DNA from: CAYMQB01 sp964392665
Lineage (GTDB): Bacteria > Hydrothermota > E44-bin80
Assembly (NCBI GenBank): GCA_964392665.1
Contig: CAYMQB010000010.1
Coordinates: 1 to 64,000 of the forward strand
Length of the DNA: 64,000 nt
Reading direction: 5' to 3'
Position numbers and translations under genes: made by a program. How positions within the stretch are numbered: position 1 is the first letter of the stretch; every line of letters begins with the position of its first letter. Below, in pieces: positions 42,470-50,161 of this stretch. Below the pieces are notes generated by a model that was given only the letters and a program-made list of their open reading frames with translations, had not been told where the DNA came from and ran no database searches.

Positions 42470-43039
42470 TTAGACCTTTTTTAATGCTTCTTTTATTAGT
42501 TCTTCTACAGTCTCTGTTTGTTTTTCCTTCAGGACTTTTTCTGTCAATTCTCTCGCCTTCATTACCTTGAAGCCGAGAGAGATGAGAGCATTTATGGCAT
42601 CTGATTTCATAGGTGAGATTTCAGCACTCGGAATTGCAGTTTTTATTTCTTCTTTTAATTCAAATAGCATCCTTTTTGCAGTTTTAGGTCCTATTCCGTG
42701 TATGGAAGTAAGCGTAAGCATATCATCTTCAACTATTGCCCTTTCGAAACTACCTACTGTAATTTCGGAGAGTATTCCAAGGGCTGTTTTTGTTCCAATA
42801 CCTTGAACTTTCACCAATTTCCTAAATAGTCCTTTTTCTTTAATCGTGGCAAATCCATAAAGGTTAAGTTCTTCATTTTTAATGGAGATAAATGTGTGCA
42901 GTTTGATCTCTTCGCCTATGGTACCTATTAACTCTGAAGTTGATATGGGGATGTTTACCTTAATGCCAATACCTCCAATTTCCACAACAACTGCAGTTGG
43001 TTTTTTTGCTGTTATTTTTCCTTTAATATAGTCAATCAT
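42470..43039 (-). CDS. ruvA: Holliday junction DNA helicase subunit RuvA
   Basis: RuvA binds four-way DNA junctions and loads the RuvB motor for branch migration. The 189-residue protein has the N-terminal OB domain ('MIDYIKGKITAKKPTAVVVEIGGIGIKVNIP'), two helix-hairpin-helix motifs ('LVKVQGIGTKTALGIL' and 'LTSIHGIGPKTAKRMLFEL') and the C-terminal UBA-like domain ('DAINALISLGFKVMKARELTEKV'). Neither ruvB nor ruvC is adjacent. It is divergent from tilS; both have near-leaderless promoters in the shared 149-base gap. Confidence 0.95.
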   Translation of the reverse strand: MIDYIKGKITAKKPTAVVVEIGGIGIKVNIPISTSELIGTIGEEIKLHTFISIKNEELNLYGFATIKEKGLFRKLVKVQGIGTKTALGILSEITVGSFERAIVEDDMLTLTSIHGIGPKTAKRMLFELKEEIKTAIPSAEISPMKSDAINALISLGFKVMKARELTEKVLKEKQTETVEELIKEALKKV

Positions 43040-43050
43040 TTATAGCTATA

Positions 43051-43079
43051 TTTCTACGCTTTTTGACTCTTAATGTCAA
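43051..43079 (-). promoter_or_regulatory. Promoter of ruvA
   Basis: Minus strand: TTGACA (43074-43079), a 17-base spacer, TAGAAA (43051-43056), then 11 bases to ATG 43039. The leader would be about five bases, with no Shine-Dalgarno sequence. Confidence 0.6.
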
Positions 43080-43151
43080 GTAAAAAGTGATAATGCTTGG
43101 GTCAGAACCATAATAAACCTTATTGGAGTTAGCACATTTTCGTTTTTTTAC

Positions 43152-43180
43152 TTGCTTATTGATAAGAAATTTGGTATAAT
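43152..43180 (+). promoter_or_regulatory. Promoter of the tilS-hpt-ftsH cluster
   Basis: TTGCTT (43152-43157), a 17-base spacer and a perfect TATAAT (43175-43180), with eight bases to ATG 43189. The leader is one or two bases and no Shine-Dalgarno sequence precedes the start. Confidence 0.75.
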
Positions 43181-43188
43181 TTTTTATT

Positions 43189-44577
43189 ATGCTTAAAAAA
43201 GTGGAACGAAAGGTTTTTGACTTTATCGATAGATACAAATTGATTGAAGAAGGTGACAACGTCCTCGTCGCGGTTTCAGGAGGTCCGGATTCTGTCTTCC
43301 TGTTACACCTGTTTTTTCTTCTCCAAAGGAAGTTTGGCGTCGAATTTACGGGTTGCCATATAAATCATCATCTTAGGGGCGTAGATTCGAATGGAGATGA
43401 GAAATTCGTGGTAAATATGTGTAAGAAAATGAATGTGCCATTGATCGTAAAAGATGTAGATGTTTCATTGTTTATGAAAAGGAAAAAAGTAAGCCTGGAG
43501 GAAGCAGCAAGGGAGTTAAGGCTGAAGGTTCTCGAGGAGGAAGCGAGCAAACTGAAAGCCCAAAAGATTGCTATCGGACACACATCGGACGACAATGTTG
43601 AAACGTTTTTTCTTAATCTTCTCAGAGGAAGTGGGAAAACAGGAATACTTGGAATTGGCAAGAAAAGGGGTAGGATAATCAGACCGCTTTTGTGTTTGAC
43701 CAAGCAGGAAATAGTAATATATCTTAAGGTCAAAAGATTAAACTACAGAATAGATGCATCGAACTGGGACATTCAATATAGAAGGAACTTTGTCAGAAGG
43801 GAACTCGTTCCAATGATTGAGAAGCATTTGAATAAGCAGGTTAAGAAAAACATTTTGAATCTAATCGAGATTATTTCCGATGAAGAGGAAATTGTTTTGG
43901 ACGCAGTAGAAAGCGAAAAATTAATTACGAACTCGGAGAGCCCGGATGGTATTTTGATTGACAGAATTGCATTCAGGAAATGTAAAGCTGCAATACAGAG
44001 AAGGATTATAATAAATGTGTTTCAAGATGTATCAGGAGATTATTTGCACCTTAATTTCAGAGCGATTGAATCGTTACGAAAAGCGATTAATGGTGTAGCA
44101 TCAGGTTTGAAGTTTTGCTTTTTTAAAACCAATTTTTTCTTAAGTGTAAATTCGGTTCTTGTAAGTCAAAAGGAGGTGTTTGAACCTGAAAAACACGTGG
44201 ATGTTGAACTTAACATACCGTTAAAAACGAGATTTCGCAATCGTTGGATTATTGAGACATCGATTCTTGAAAGCGTTGACGGAGATATTAAGGAGGTAAA
44301 CTGTGCCTATTTTGACCTCGACGAGGTTCATCCGCCAATCGTTTTAAGAACGAAATGTAACGGTGATAAGTTTGTACCCTTTGGTATGAAGCAAGAAAAG
44401 AAAATTAAGGACTACTTCATTGATTCGAAAATTCCATTCTGGCAGAGGATGGAAATTCCCATTGTTGTCGATAGAAGCGGCATTCTCTGGATTACTGGTT
44501 TGCGAAGGTCAAATAGGGCAAGAATCAAAGAATCCACAAAGAGAATTCTAAAGATAGTAAAAAGAGAAATTGTATGA
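43189..44577 (+). CDS. tilS: tRNA(Ile)-lysidine synthase
   Basis: TilS attaches lysine to C34 of the CAU-anticodon tRNA-Ile so that it reads AUA. The 462-residue protein has the N-type ATP pyrophosphatase loop 'VAVSGGPDSVFLLHL' (SGGxDS), 'GCHINHHLRG', 'IAIGHTSDDNVETFFLNLLRGSG' and the C-terminal TilS substrate-binding domain ('GDKFVPFGMKQEKKIKDYFIDSKIPFWQR'). It starts an apparent tilS-hpt-ftsH-folE-folP-cdaA cluster. tilS-hpt-ftsH is a widely conserved order. The end overlaps hpt by four bases. Confidence 0.95.
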   Translation: MLKKVERKVFDFIDRYKLIEEGDNVLVAVSGGPDSVFLLHLFFLLQRKFGVEFTGCHINHHLRGVDSNGDEKFVVNMCKKMNVPLIVKDVDVSLFMKRKKVSLEEAARELRLKVLEEEASKLKAQKIAIGHTSDDNVETFFLNLLRGSGKTGILGIGKKRGRIIRPLLCLTKQEIVIYLKVKRLNYRIDASNWDIQYRRNFVRRELVPMIEKHLNKQVKKNILNLIEIISDEEEIVLDAVESEKLITNSESPDGILIDRIAFRKCKAAIQRRIIINVFQDVSGDYLHLNFRAIESLRKAINGVASGLKFCFFKTNFFLSVNSVLVSQKEVFEPEKHVDVELNIPLKTRFRNRWIIETSILESVDGDIKEVNCAYFDLDEVHPPIVLRTKCNGDKFVPFGMKQEKKIKDYFIDSKIPFWQRMEIPIVVDRSGILWITGLRRSNRARIKESTKRILKIVKREIV

Positions 44578-45092
44578 CGAGAAAAAAAGTGTTGTTAGGA
44601 AAAAGAGAAATTAAGAAAGGTATAAAAAGGATTGCAGGTCAACTGAATAATGATTACAATAACAAATCGCCCATACTTGTTGGAATACTTAAAGGAGCAT
44701 TTGTCTTTCTCGCAGATCTGGTAAGAGAGTTAACTTTTCCAACAAAAATAGATTTTATATCTGTTTCCAGTTATGGTGATTCTACAAGGTCCAGTGGTGT
44801 TGTTAAAATAACACGGGATATTTCCATAGATATCGAAGGGGAAGATGTAATACTTATAGAGGATGTTATCGATACGGGATTAACACTTTCCTTTATCTAT
44901 GATTTTCTGAAGAGAAAGAATCCGAAGTCATTGAGGATATGTGCTTTTCTTGAGAAAAAAGTGGAGAGAGCAAAAAAATTTAAAGTTGATTACAGAGGAT
45001 TCTTGATTCCAAACAAATATATTGTTGGCTACGGGCTTGATTTTAGCGAAAGATTAAGAAATCTTCCCGAAATCAATACTATGGAGTTTTAA
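44574..45092 (+). CDS. hpt: Hypoxanthine phosphoribosyltransferase
   Basis: This 172-residue purine-salvage enzyme converts hypoxanthine and guanine with PRPP to IMP and GMP. The PRPP-binding motif is clear in 'DVILIEDVIDTGLTLSFIYDFL'. 'ILVGILKGAFVFLADLVREL' and 'DFISVSSYGDSTRSSGVVKI' form the rest of the active-site hood, and 'IVGYGLDFSERLRNLPEI' is the family C-terminus. It would use purines imported by the AzgA-like permease at 6524. It is coupled by ATGA overlap to tilS and directly abuts ftsH. Confidence 0.94.
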   Translation: MTRKKVLLGKREIKKGIKRIAGQLNNDYNNKSPILVGILKGAFVFLADLVRELTFPTKIDFISVSSYGDSTRSSGVVKITRDISIDIEGEDVILIEDVIDTGLTLSFIYDFLKRKNPKSLRICAFLEKKVERAKKFKVDYRGFLIPNKYIVGYGLDFSERLRNLPEINTMEF

Positions 45093-47033
45093 ATGGATAA
45101 ACAGGAAAAACCAAAAAAGCAACAGCCTTCCAATACAATGTGGAAAGGTATAATGATCTGGATAAGCATAATTCTCCTCTTGATGGTTGCTATAGGAATT
45201 TTCAATACGAAAAAAAAGGGAGAAATGCAGATTTCATTCTCCAGATTCTTAAAAGAGGTAAACTCTGAAAACGTTGACAAGATCGTGATCGTGAATTTAG
45301 ATATCAAGGGAAAATTGAGAAACACATCTAGTGTAACTACAAAAGAGGGTGAAGTTTCTTTTGAAAGGTTTAAAACACACATTCCTTTCGAGGATGCAGA
45401 CCTGGCAAAAAAACTTGCCGAACGAGGAATTGAGATTGAATCTAAGGCTGAAAGCGGATGGTGGAAATACTTCTGGCCCACGCTTCCACTGATTATATTG
45501 ATTGCCATCTGGATATTCTTTTTCAGGCAGGTGCAGAGTGGACCAACGAAAGCACTTTCTTTTGGAAAAACTCGAGCAAGGATGACACTTCCTAATAAAC
45601 CAAGCGTAACTTTTAATGATGTTGCCGGAGTGGAGGAGGCAAAGGACGAACTCAGGGAAATAATAGAGTTTTTGAAAAATCCCAAGAAATTCCAGAGGTT
45701 AGGTGCCAAGATTCCGAAAGGAGTTTTACTTCTTGGCCCTCCGGGAACAGGTAAAACGCTTCTGGCAAAGGCAGTTGCAGGCGAGGCTGCGGTTCCTTTT
45801 TTCTCGCTTTCAGGCTCTGATTTTGTCGAGATGTTCGTCGGTGTTGGCGCATCGAGGGTGAGAGACCTTTTCGAAAAGAGTAAAAAATTTGCTCCAAGTA
45901 TAATATTCATCGATGAAATCGATGCGGTCGGAAGATACAGAGGAGCTGGTATAGGTGGGGGACATGATGAGAGGGAACAGACTTTAAATGCTTTACTTGC
46001 CGAAATGGATGGTTTTGAAACGAATGAGGGGGTTATTCTAATTGCCGCCACGAACAGACCAGATGTGCTGGATCCTGCACTTCTGAGACCTGGCAGATTT
46101 GACCGACGGGTTGTTGTTGATTTTCCGGATGTTCGCGGAAGGGAAGGAATATTGGAAGTTCACACAAGGAAAATTCCGCTGGATAAGGCTGTGAAACTTA
46201 ATGAACTGGCAAGAGGAACACCCGGTTTCTCAGGCGCAGATATAGCCAATATGGTAAATGAGGCAGCCCTTCTTGCTGCGAAACTTAATAGACAAAAAGT
46301 TGAAATGGCTGACTTCGAAAAGGCGAAGGATAAAATCCTTATGGGTGTGGAACGAAAGAGTCTGTTGATAAGCGAAGAGGAAAAGAGGATTACAGCATAT
46401 CATGAATCAGGGCATGTGCTTGTTTCTCTTATGACTCCGGGAACAGACCCGATACACAAGGTTACAATAATTCCACATGGAAGATCACTGGGAACCACTC
46501 AGCAATTGCCAATCGATGATAGACATAATTATTCGGAGGTTTATCTAAAAGCAAAACTTGCAACACTACTCGGAGGTAGATGTGCTGAACTCCTTATTTT
46601 TGGATACAGGTCAACGGGAGCGCAGAATGATATTATGAACGCGACCGAGATTGCAAGAAATATGGTAACAAAGTGGGGGATGAGCGAAGAAGTGGGACCT
46701 TTGACATTGAGTGACAGAGAAGAGCAAATTTTTTTGGGAAGAGAGATAGCACAACATAGAGACTATTCAGACAGCACCGCCCAGGTTATAGACAGGGAAA
46801 TTCGGAAGATAATTACCGGGGCGGAGGAAAATGCGTATAAAATTCTTAAAAGTAAGAAAAAAACACTTGATAAACTTGCGAATGAACTATTGGTGAAGGA
46901 AGTGCTTACAAAGGTGGAGATTGAAAAACTTCTGGATAGGAAGATGAGGAAGAATTCCAATAAGGTGAAGTCGCAGCACAGGGGGAAGACAGCACAACAG
47001 GCAGGAAAGAAAAAGAATAGTAAGAAAAGATAG
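45093..47033 (+). CDS. ftsH: ATP-dependent zinc metalloprotease FtsH
   Basis: FtsH is a membrane-anchored AAA+ protease that degrades unassembled membrane proteins and regulators. The 646-residue protein has two TM helices (~17-37 and ~128-145) around a periplasmic domain, and an AAA module with Walker A 'GPPGTGKT', Walker B 'IIFIDEID' and the second region of homology 'NRPDVLDPALLRPGRFDRR'. The zinc protease motif is HESGH, with a downstream acidic ligand ('STGAQNDIMNATEIA'). The basic tail (KSQHRGKTAQQAGKKKNSKKR) is family-typical. It begins one base after the hpt stop. Confidence 0.97.
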   Translation: MDKQEKPKKQQPSNTMWKGIMIWISIILLLMVAIGIFNTKKKGEMQISFSRFLKEVNSENVDKIVIVNLDIKGKLRNTSSVTTKEGEVSFERFKTHIPFEDADLAKKLAERGIEIESKAESGWWKYFWPTLPLIILIAIWIFFFRQVQSGPTKALSFGKTRARMTLPNKPSVTFNDVAGVEEAKDELREIIEFLKNPKKFQRLGAKIPKGVLLLGPPGTGKTLLAKAVAGEAAVPFFSLSGSDFVEMFVGVGASRVRDLFEKSKKFAPSIIFIDEIDAVGRYRGAGIGGGHDEREQTLNALLAEMDGFETNEGVILIAATNRPDVLDPALLRPGRFDRRVVVDFPDVRGREGILEVHTRKIPLDKAVKLNELARGTPGFSGADIANMVNEAALLAAKLNRQKVEMADFEKAKDKILMGVERKSLLISEEEKRITAYHESGHVLVSLMTPGTDPIHKVTIIPHGRSLGTTQQLPIDDRHNYSEVYLKAKLATLLGGRCAELLIFGYRSTGAQNDIMNATEIARNMVTKWGMSEEVGPLTLSDREEQIFLGREIAQHRDYSDSTAQVIDREIRKIITGAEENAYKILKSKKKTLDKLANELLVKEVLTKVEIEKLLDRKMRKNSNKVKSQHRGKTAQQAGKKKNSKKR

Positions 47034-47040
47034 AACAAAA

Positions 47041-47601
47041 ATGAACAAAGATAATGTCAAAAAACTGATAAGGGAATTTATAAGAGAAATTGGTTTAAAT
47101 CCCGGAAGCAAGAGATTAAAAAAGACCCCGGAGAGGGTTGCAGTGATGATTGAACAGATATTTGCATGTAGCAGGAAAGATCCTAAGAAGGAATTAAATG
47201 TATTTAAAACTTCAGTTAAAAATGAGATAATTCTGATTAAGGACATTCCTTTTTTCTCCTTCTGTGAGCATCATCTATTACCGTTTTTTGGAAAGGTTCA
47301 TATCGCATATACACCCAGGGATGGAGTTATTGCAGGTTTCTCAAATTTTGTTTCGCTTGTGAAAGTTGTTTCAAGGAAGTTACAGCTGCAGGAGAGGTTG
47401 ACGGATGATATAGTAGATTCGCTGATGGATGTTTTGAAGCCGGAAGGAGCGATGGTTGTTGTCGAGGCAAGACATCTCTGCGTGGAAATGCGAGCAGAGA
47501 AACAAGCTGAAACTTTGATTACGACATCTTCCGTGAGAGGAACGATGAAGGACGAAAATACTAAAGCAAGAATCATAGAAATGCTAAGAGTTAATCGATA
47601 G
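47041..47601 (+). CDS. folE: GTP cyclohydrolase I
   Basis: FolE opens the GTP ring to give 7,8-dihydroneopterin triphosphate, the first step of folate synthesis. The 186-residue protein has 'TPERVAVMIEQIF', the zinc-binding 'SFCEHHLLPFFGKVHIAY' and 'ARHLCVEMRA', and the C-terminal 'TTSSVRGTM'. The second zinc motif reads HLCVEMRAEKQ where most family members have HxCMxMRGV; the ligand Cys is kept. It sits seven bases after ftsH and five before folP, forming a small folate block. Confidence 0.93.
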   Translation: MNKDNVKKLIREFIREIGLNPGSKRLKKTPERVAVMIEQIFACSRKDPKKELNVFKTSVKNEIILIKDIPFFSFCEHHLLPFFGKVHIAYTPRDGVIAGFSNFVSLVKVVSRKLQLQERLTDDIVDSLMDVLKPEGAMVVVEARHLCVEMRAEKQAETLITTSSVRGTMKDENTKARIIEMLRVNR

Positions 47602-47605
47602 TGAT

Positions 47606-48808
47606 ATGAGCGACATAAGGACATTAAGGCTGAAATCTGTTGAAGAATTGAAAAGTGAGATGGCAAAAATTGGAGTTGACACCGGATGTATCGATTCACT
47701 TGCATTGAAAGGCAAATTCACCGTATTCAAAATATCGAACTTAAGCCCGGCGTGCTGCAATATCATCAAACAAACCGCGCTTTCGAGCGGAACCGATGCA
47801 GCTGTTAATCGAGATGTGATAACCGGTAAGAAAAAGAGTTCGTCGCTTCTTCTATTTGGAAGTCTTAAGGAGATTGAAAGGGTTGCAGAAAAACTACAAG
47901 GTCAACCTTTCGGGCTTGGAGAAATTTCGGAAAAACTTCTCCTCAATATCAGGCAAAATGGAGAGACAAGGATTTTTAAGTTTGCACATAGGCAGATGGA
48001 ACTGGGGAAGAGAGTTTACATTATGGGCGTTCTGAATGTTACAATCGATTCTTTCTCAGACGGCGGAAAGTATTTTGAAAAATCAAAGGCAGTGGAAAAA
48101 GCATTTGAGATGGTAGAAGATGGCGCGGATATTGTAGATATTGGAGGGGAATCGAGTCGACCAGGTTCGGAATCTATTTCACAGGAACGGGAGATGGAAA
48201 GGGTAATTCCCGTTATTGACGAGCTAAAGGGAAAAATAAAGGCTGGCATCTCAGTCGATACGTGTAAAAGTGCTGTGGCATCCGAGGCTATCAAGAGTGG
48301 TGCCGAGATAGTAAACGATATAAGTGGTTTAAGATTTGATGAAAGGATGAAGGAAATAATAAAAGAAGCACAGGTGGGTATTGTAATAATGCATATGTTA
48401 GGAAATCCGGAGAATATGCAGGATAATCCTTACTATGAAGACACGATTCAGGAGATTTACGATTTTCTAAAAAGGAGAACAGAGTATGCTGTAGGTTTCG
48501 GAATAGAAAAGGAAAGGATTATAATCGATCCTGGAATAGGTTTTGGCAAAAGAGTTAGTGATAACTTAGAAATACTTGACAGATGTTCTGAATTTAAGTC
48601 ATTGGGATTCCCCGTGCTTGTCGGTGCATCGAGGAAGTCGTTTATAGGGAAGACATTGAATCTTCCTGTTCAAGAACGACTCGAGGGAAGTCTTGCTTCC
48701 TGTGCGATTGCACTTGAGGGAGGAGTTGATATTCTGAGAGTTCATGATGTTTGTGAAACCAGGAAATTCGTTGATATGTTTGAAAGCATAAAAGGGAGAA
48801 AGTTTTAG
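47606..48808 (+). CDS. folP: Dihydropteroate synthase with N-terminal extension
   Basis: FolP condenses hydroxymethyl-dihydropterin diphosphate with p-aminobenzoate. The TIM barrel (~135-400) has 'YIMGVLNVTIDSFSDGGKYF', 'VDIGGESSRPGS', 'ISVDTCKSAVA', 'INDISGL'-type 'VNDISGLRFD', 'VIMHMLGNPENMQ' and 'DPGIGFGKR...VGASRKSFIG'. An extra N-terminal region of about 130 residues precedes it; some anaerobes share this longer form, and its function is unclear. The stop overlaps the cdaA GTG by one base. Confidence 0.93.
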   Translation: MSDIRTLRLKSVEELKSEMAKIGVDTGCIDSLALKGKFTVFKISNLSPACCNIIKQTALSSGTDAAVNRDVITGKKKSSSLLLFGSLKEIERVAEKLQGQPFGLGEISEKLLLNIRQNGETRIFKFAHRQMELGKRVYIMGVLNVTIDSFSDGGKYFEKSKAVEKAFEMVEDGADIVDIGGESSRPGSESISQEREMERVIPVIDELKGKIKAGISVDTCKSAVASEAIKSGAEIVNDISGLRFDERMKEIIKEAQVGIVIMHMLGNPENMQDNPYYEDTIQEIYDFLKRRTEYAVGFGIEKERIIIDPGIGFGKRVSDNLEILDRCSEFKSLGFPVLVGASRKSFIGKTLNLPVQERLEGSLASCAIALEGGVDILRVHDVCETRKFVDMFESIKGRKF

Positions 48809-49554
48809 TGCACTATATCCAGTTTAGACTGGTAGATTTCATAGATATAATTATTGTTGCTTTCATTTTCTATCAGATTCTGAAATTCGTTAAAGGAACG
48901 AGAGCAATACAGATGATTATCGGGTTAGTGTTTGTCCTGGTTTTTGCTCTTATTGCAAACATATGGCAACTGCAAGGACTCAGGTGGATTGTCGACGGAG
49001 TTAAGACGATATGGATTATTGCATTTGTCATTGTGTTCCAGCCGGAGATTCGTAGGGCGTTGACAAATATTGGCAAGACCCGGCTTATAAGATTTTTTCT
49101 AAAAGAAACGAGTGAAAAAACCATCGATGAACTTGTTAAATCTGCCAACACTTTGAGTAAGAGGGGGCTTGGAGGACTTGTAGTGGTGAAGCGAAAGGTT
49201 GGTTTGAAAGGATATCTGGAAACAGGTAAGTCTCTTGAAGCAAAAGTTTCTTCAGACCTTATTGTGACTATATTTTCGCCGTATTCTCCACTGCACGATG
49301 GTGCAGTCGTTGTAGAAGGAGACATTATTATTGCGGCGGGCTGTATTCTTCCTCTATCACCAAATCCATCCCTTGATGTAGCTGTGGGAACAAGACATAG
49401 AGCTGCTCTGGGTATTACAGAGGAGAGCGATGCAGTTGTAATTCTTGTTTCTGAGGAGACGAGAGAAATATCGTTTGCTCACAAAGGTAAATTACTCAGA
49501 GGAATGGATTCCGTTAGTTTAAAAAGGAATCTTGAAAAGGCAATGAGATATTAG
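48808..49554 (+). CDS. cdaA: Diadenylate cyclase CdaA
   Basis: CdaA condenses two ATP molecules to cyclic di-AMP. The 248-residue protein has three N-terminal TM helices (~10-30, 36-54, 60-80) and the DAC domain with catalytic 'PLHDGAVVVEGD' (DGA) and 'VAVGTRHRAALGITEESDAVVI' (RHR). In most bacteria c-di-AMP controls potassium and osmotic balance, which may link to the antiporters in this window. The GTG start shares a base with the folP stop codon. No cdaR follows; the cluster ends here. Confidence 0.94.
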   Translation: MHYIQFRLVDFIDIIIVAFIFYQILKFVKGTRAIQMIIGLVFVLVFALIANIWQLQGLRWIVDGVKTIWIIAFVIVFQPEIRRALTNIGKTRLIRFFLKETSEKTIDELVKSANTLSKRGLGGLVVVKRKVGLKGYLETGKSLEAKVSSDLIVTIFSPYSPLHDGAVVVEGDIIIAAGCILPLSPNPSLDVAVGTRHRAALGITEESDAVVILVSEETREISFAHKGKLLRGMDSVSLKRNLEKAMRY

Positions 49555-50158
49555 AGACGGAAGAGAGAAGAGGGAAACGGAGAAACGGCGAGAGGCGAGG
49601 AGAAAAATTGTGTATATTCATAGTGTATTTAGTAGTATATTTGTAGTGTATTTATTGTTTACAATGAATAACGGTCAGTAAATACACAGTGAAGCGAATA
49701 TACGCAGAATGCAAATAACCTAATTGACCAATGACCAATAACAAAGTATGTCTCTGTGGTGAAATTTGTATCGAAATTACGAAATTGGAAATTATGAATA
49801 TGAGATTGCTTCACAAGAAATACGAGAGAAATATTCGCAATGACGAACTGAAAGACAGAGAAGTGATAAGAGAAGAGAGAGAGGGTAGGCGCAGGCTTTA
49901 GCCTGCGAAAGAAAATATGAGATTGTTTGCATAGTTAGAGCAAAGAAGAGGAGCTCGCAATGACAGTATTCGGTAAAACCACTAATGCCAATTGACCAAT
50001 AACCAATAACAAAGTATGTCTCTGTGGTGAAATTGTTATCGAAATTAGGAAATTGGAAAAATGGAAATTAAAAACAAAACAGTAACTAATAACTAATGAC
50101 CAATAACTAATGACCAATAACTAATGATCAATAACCAGGTTGTAACAGAAAAGGAGAT
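49555..50158. repeat. Noncoding patchwork of duplicated intergenic phrases
   Basis: No gene is seen in these 604 bases. A segment of about 70 bases occurs twice (49724-49792 and 49992-50062), sharing ACCAATAACAAAGTATGTC and TCTCTGTGGTGAAAT. The phrase GAGATTG...CGCAATGAC occurs at 49803-49845 and 49919-49963. A tandem of about 11 bases (ACTAATGACCA) fills 50090-50135. CGCAGGC-TTTA-GCCTGCG at 49890-49907 is a perfect palindrome. Shorter relatives lie at 37357, 37911 and 55023. Confidence 0.8.
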
Positions 50159-50161
50159 GTG

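Noticed and set aside
45089..46051. Long 320-codon minus-strand frame
   Set aside because: It is the shadow of ftsH in the opposite strand; its Ser/Pro-rich composition reflects the complement of FtsH codons.
49724..50135. CRISPR array
   Set aside because: The repeats are unequal in length and spacing, the 11-base tandem has no unique spacers, and no cas gene is present.
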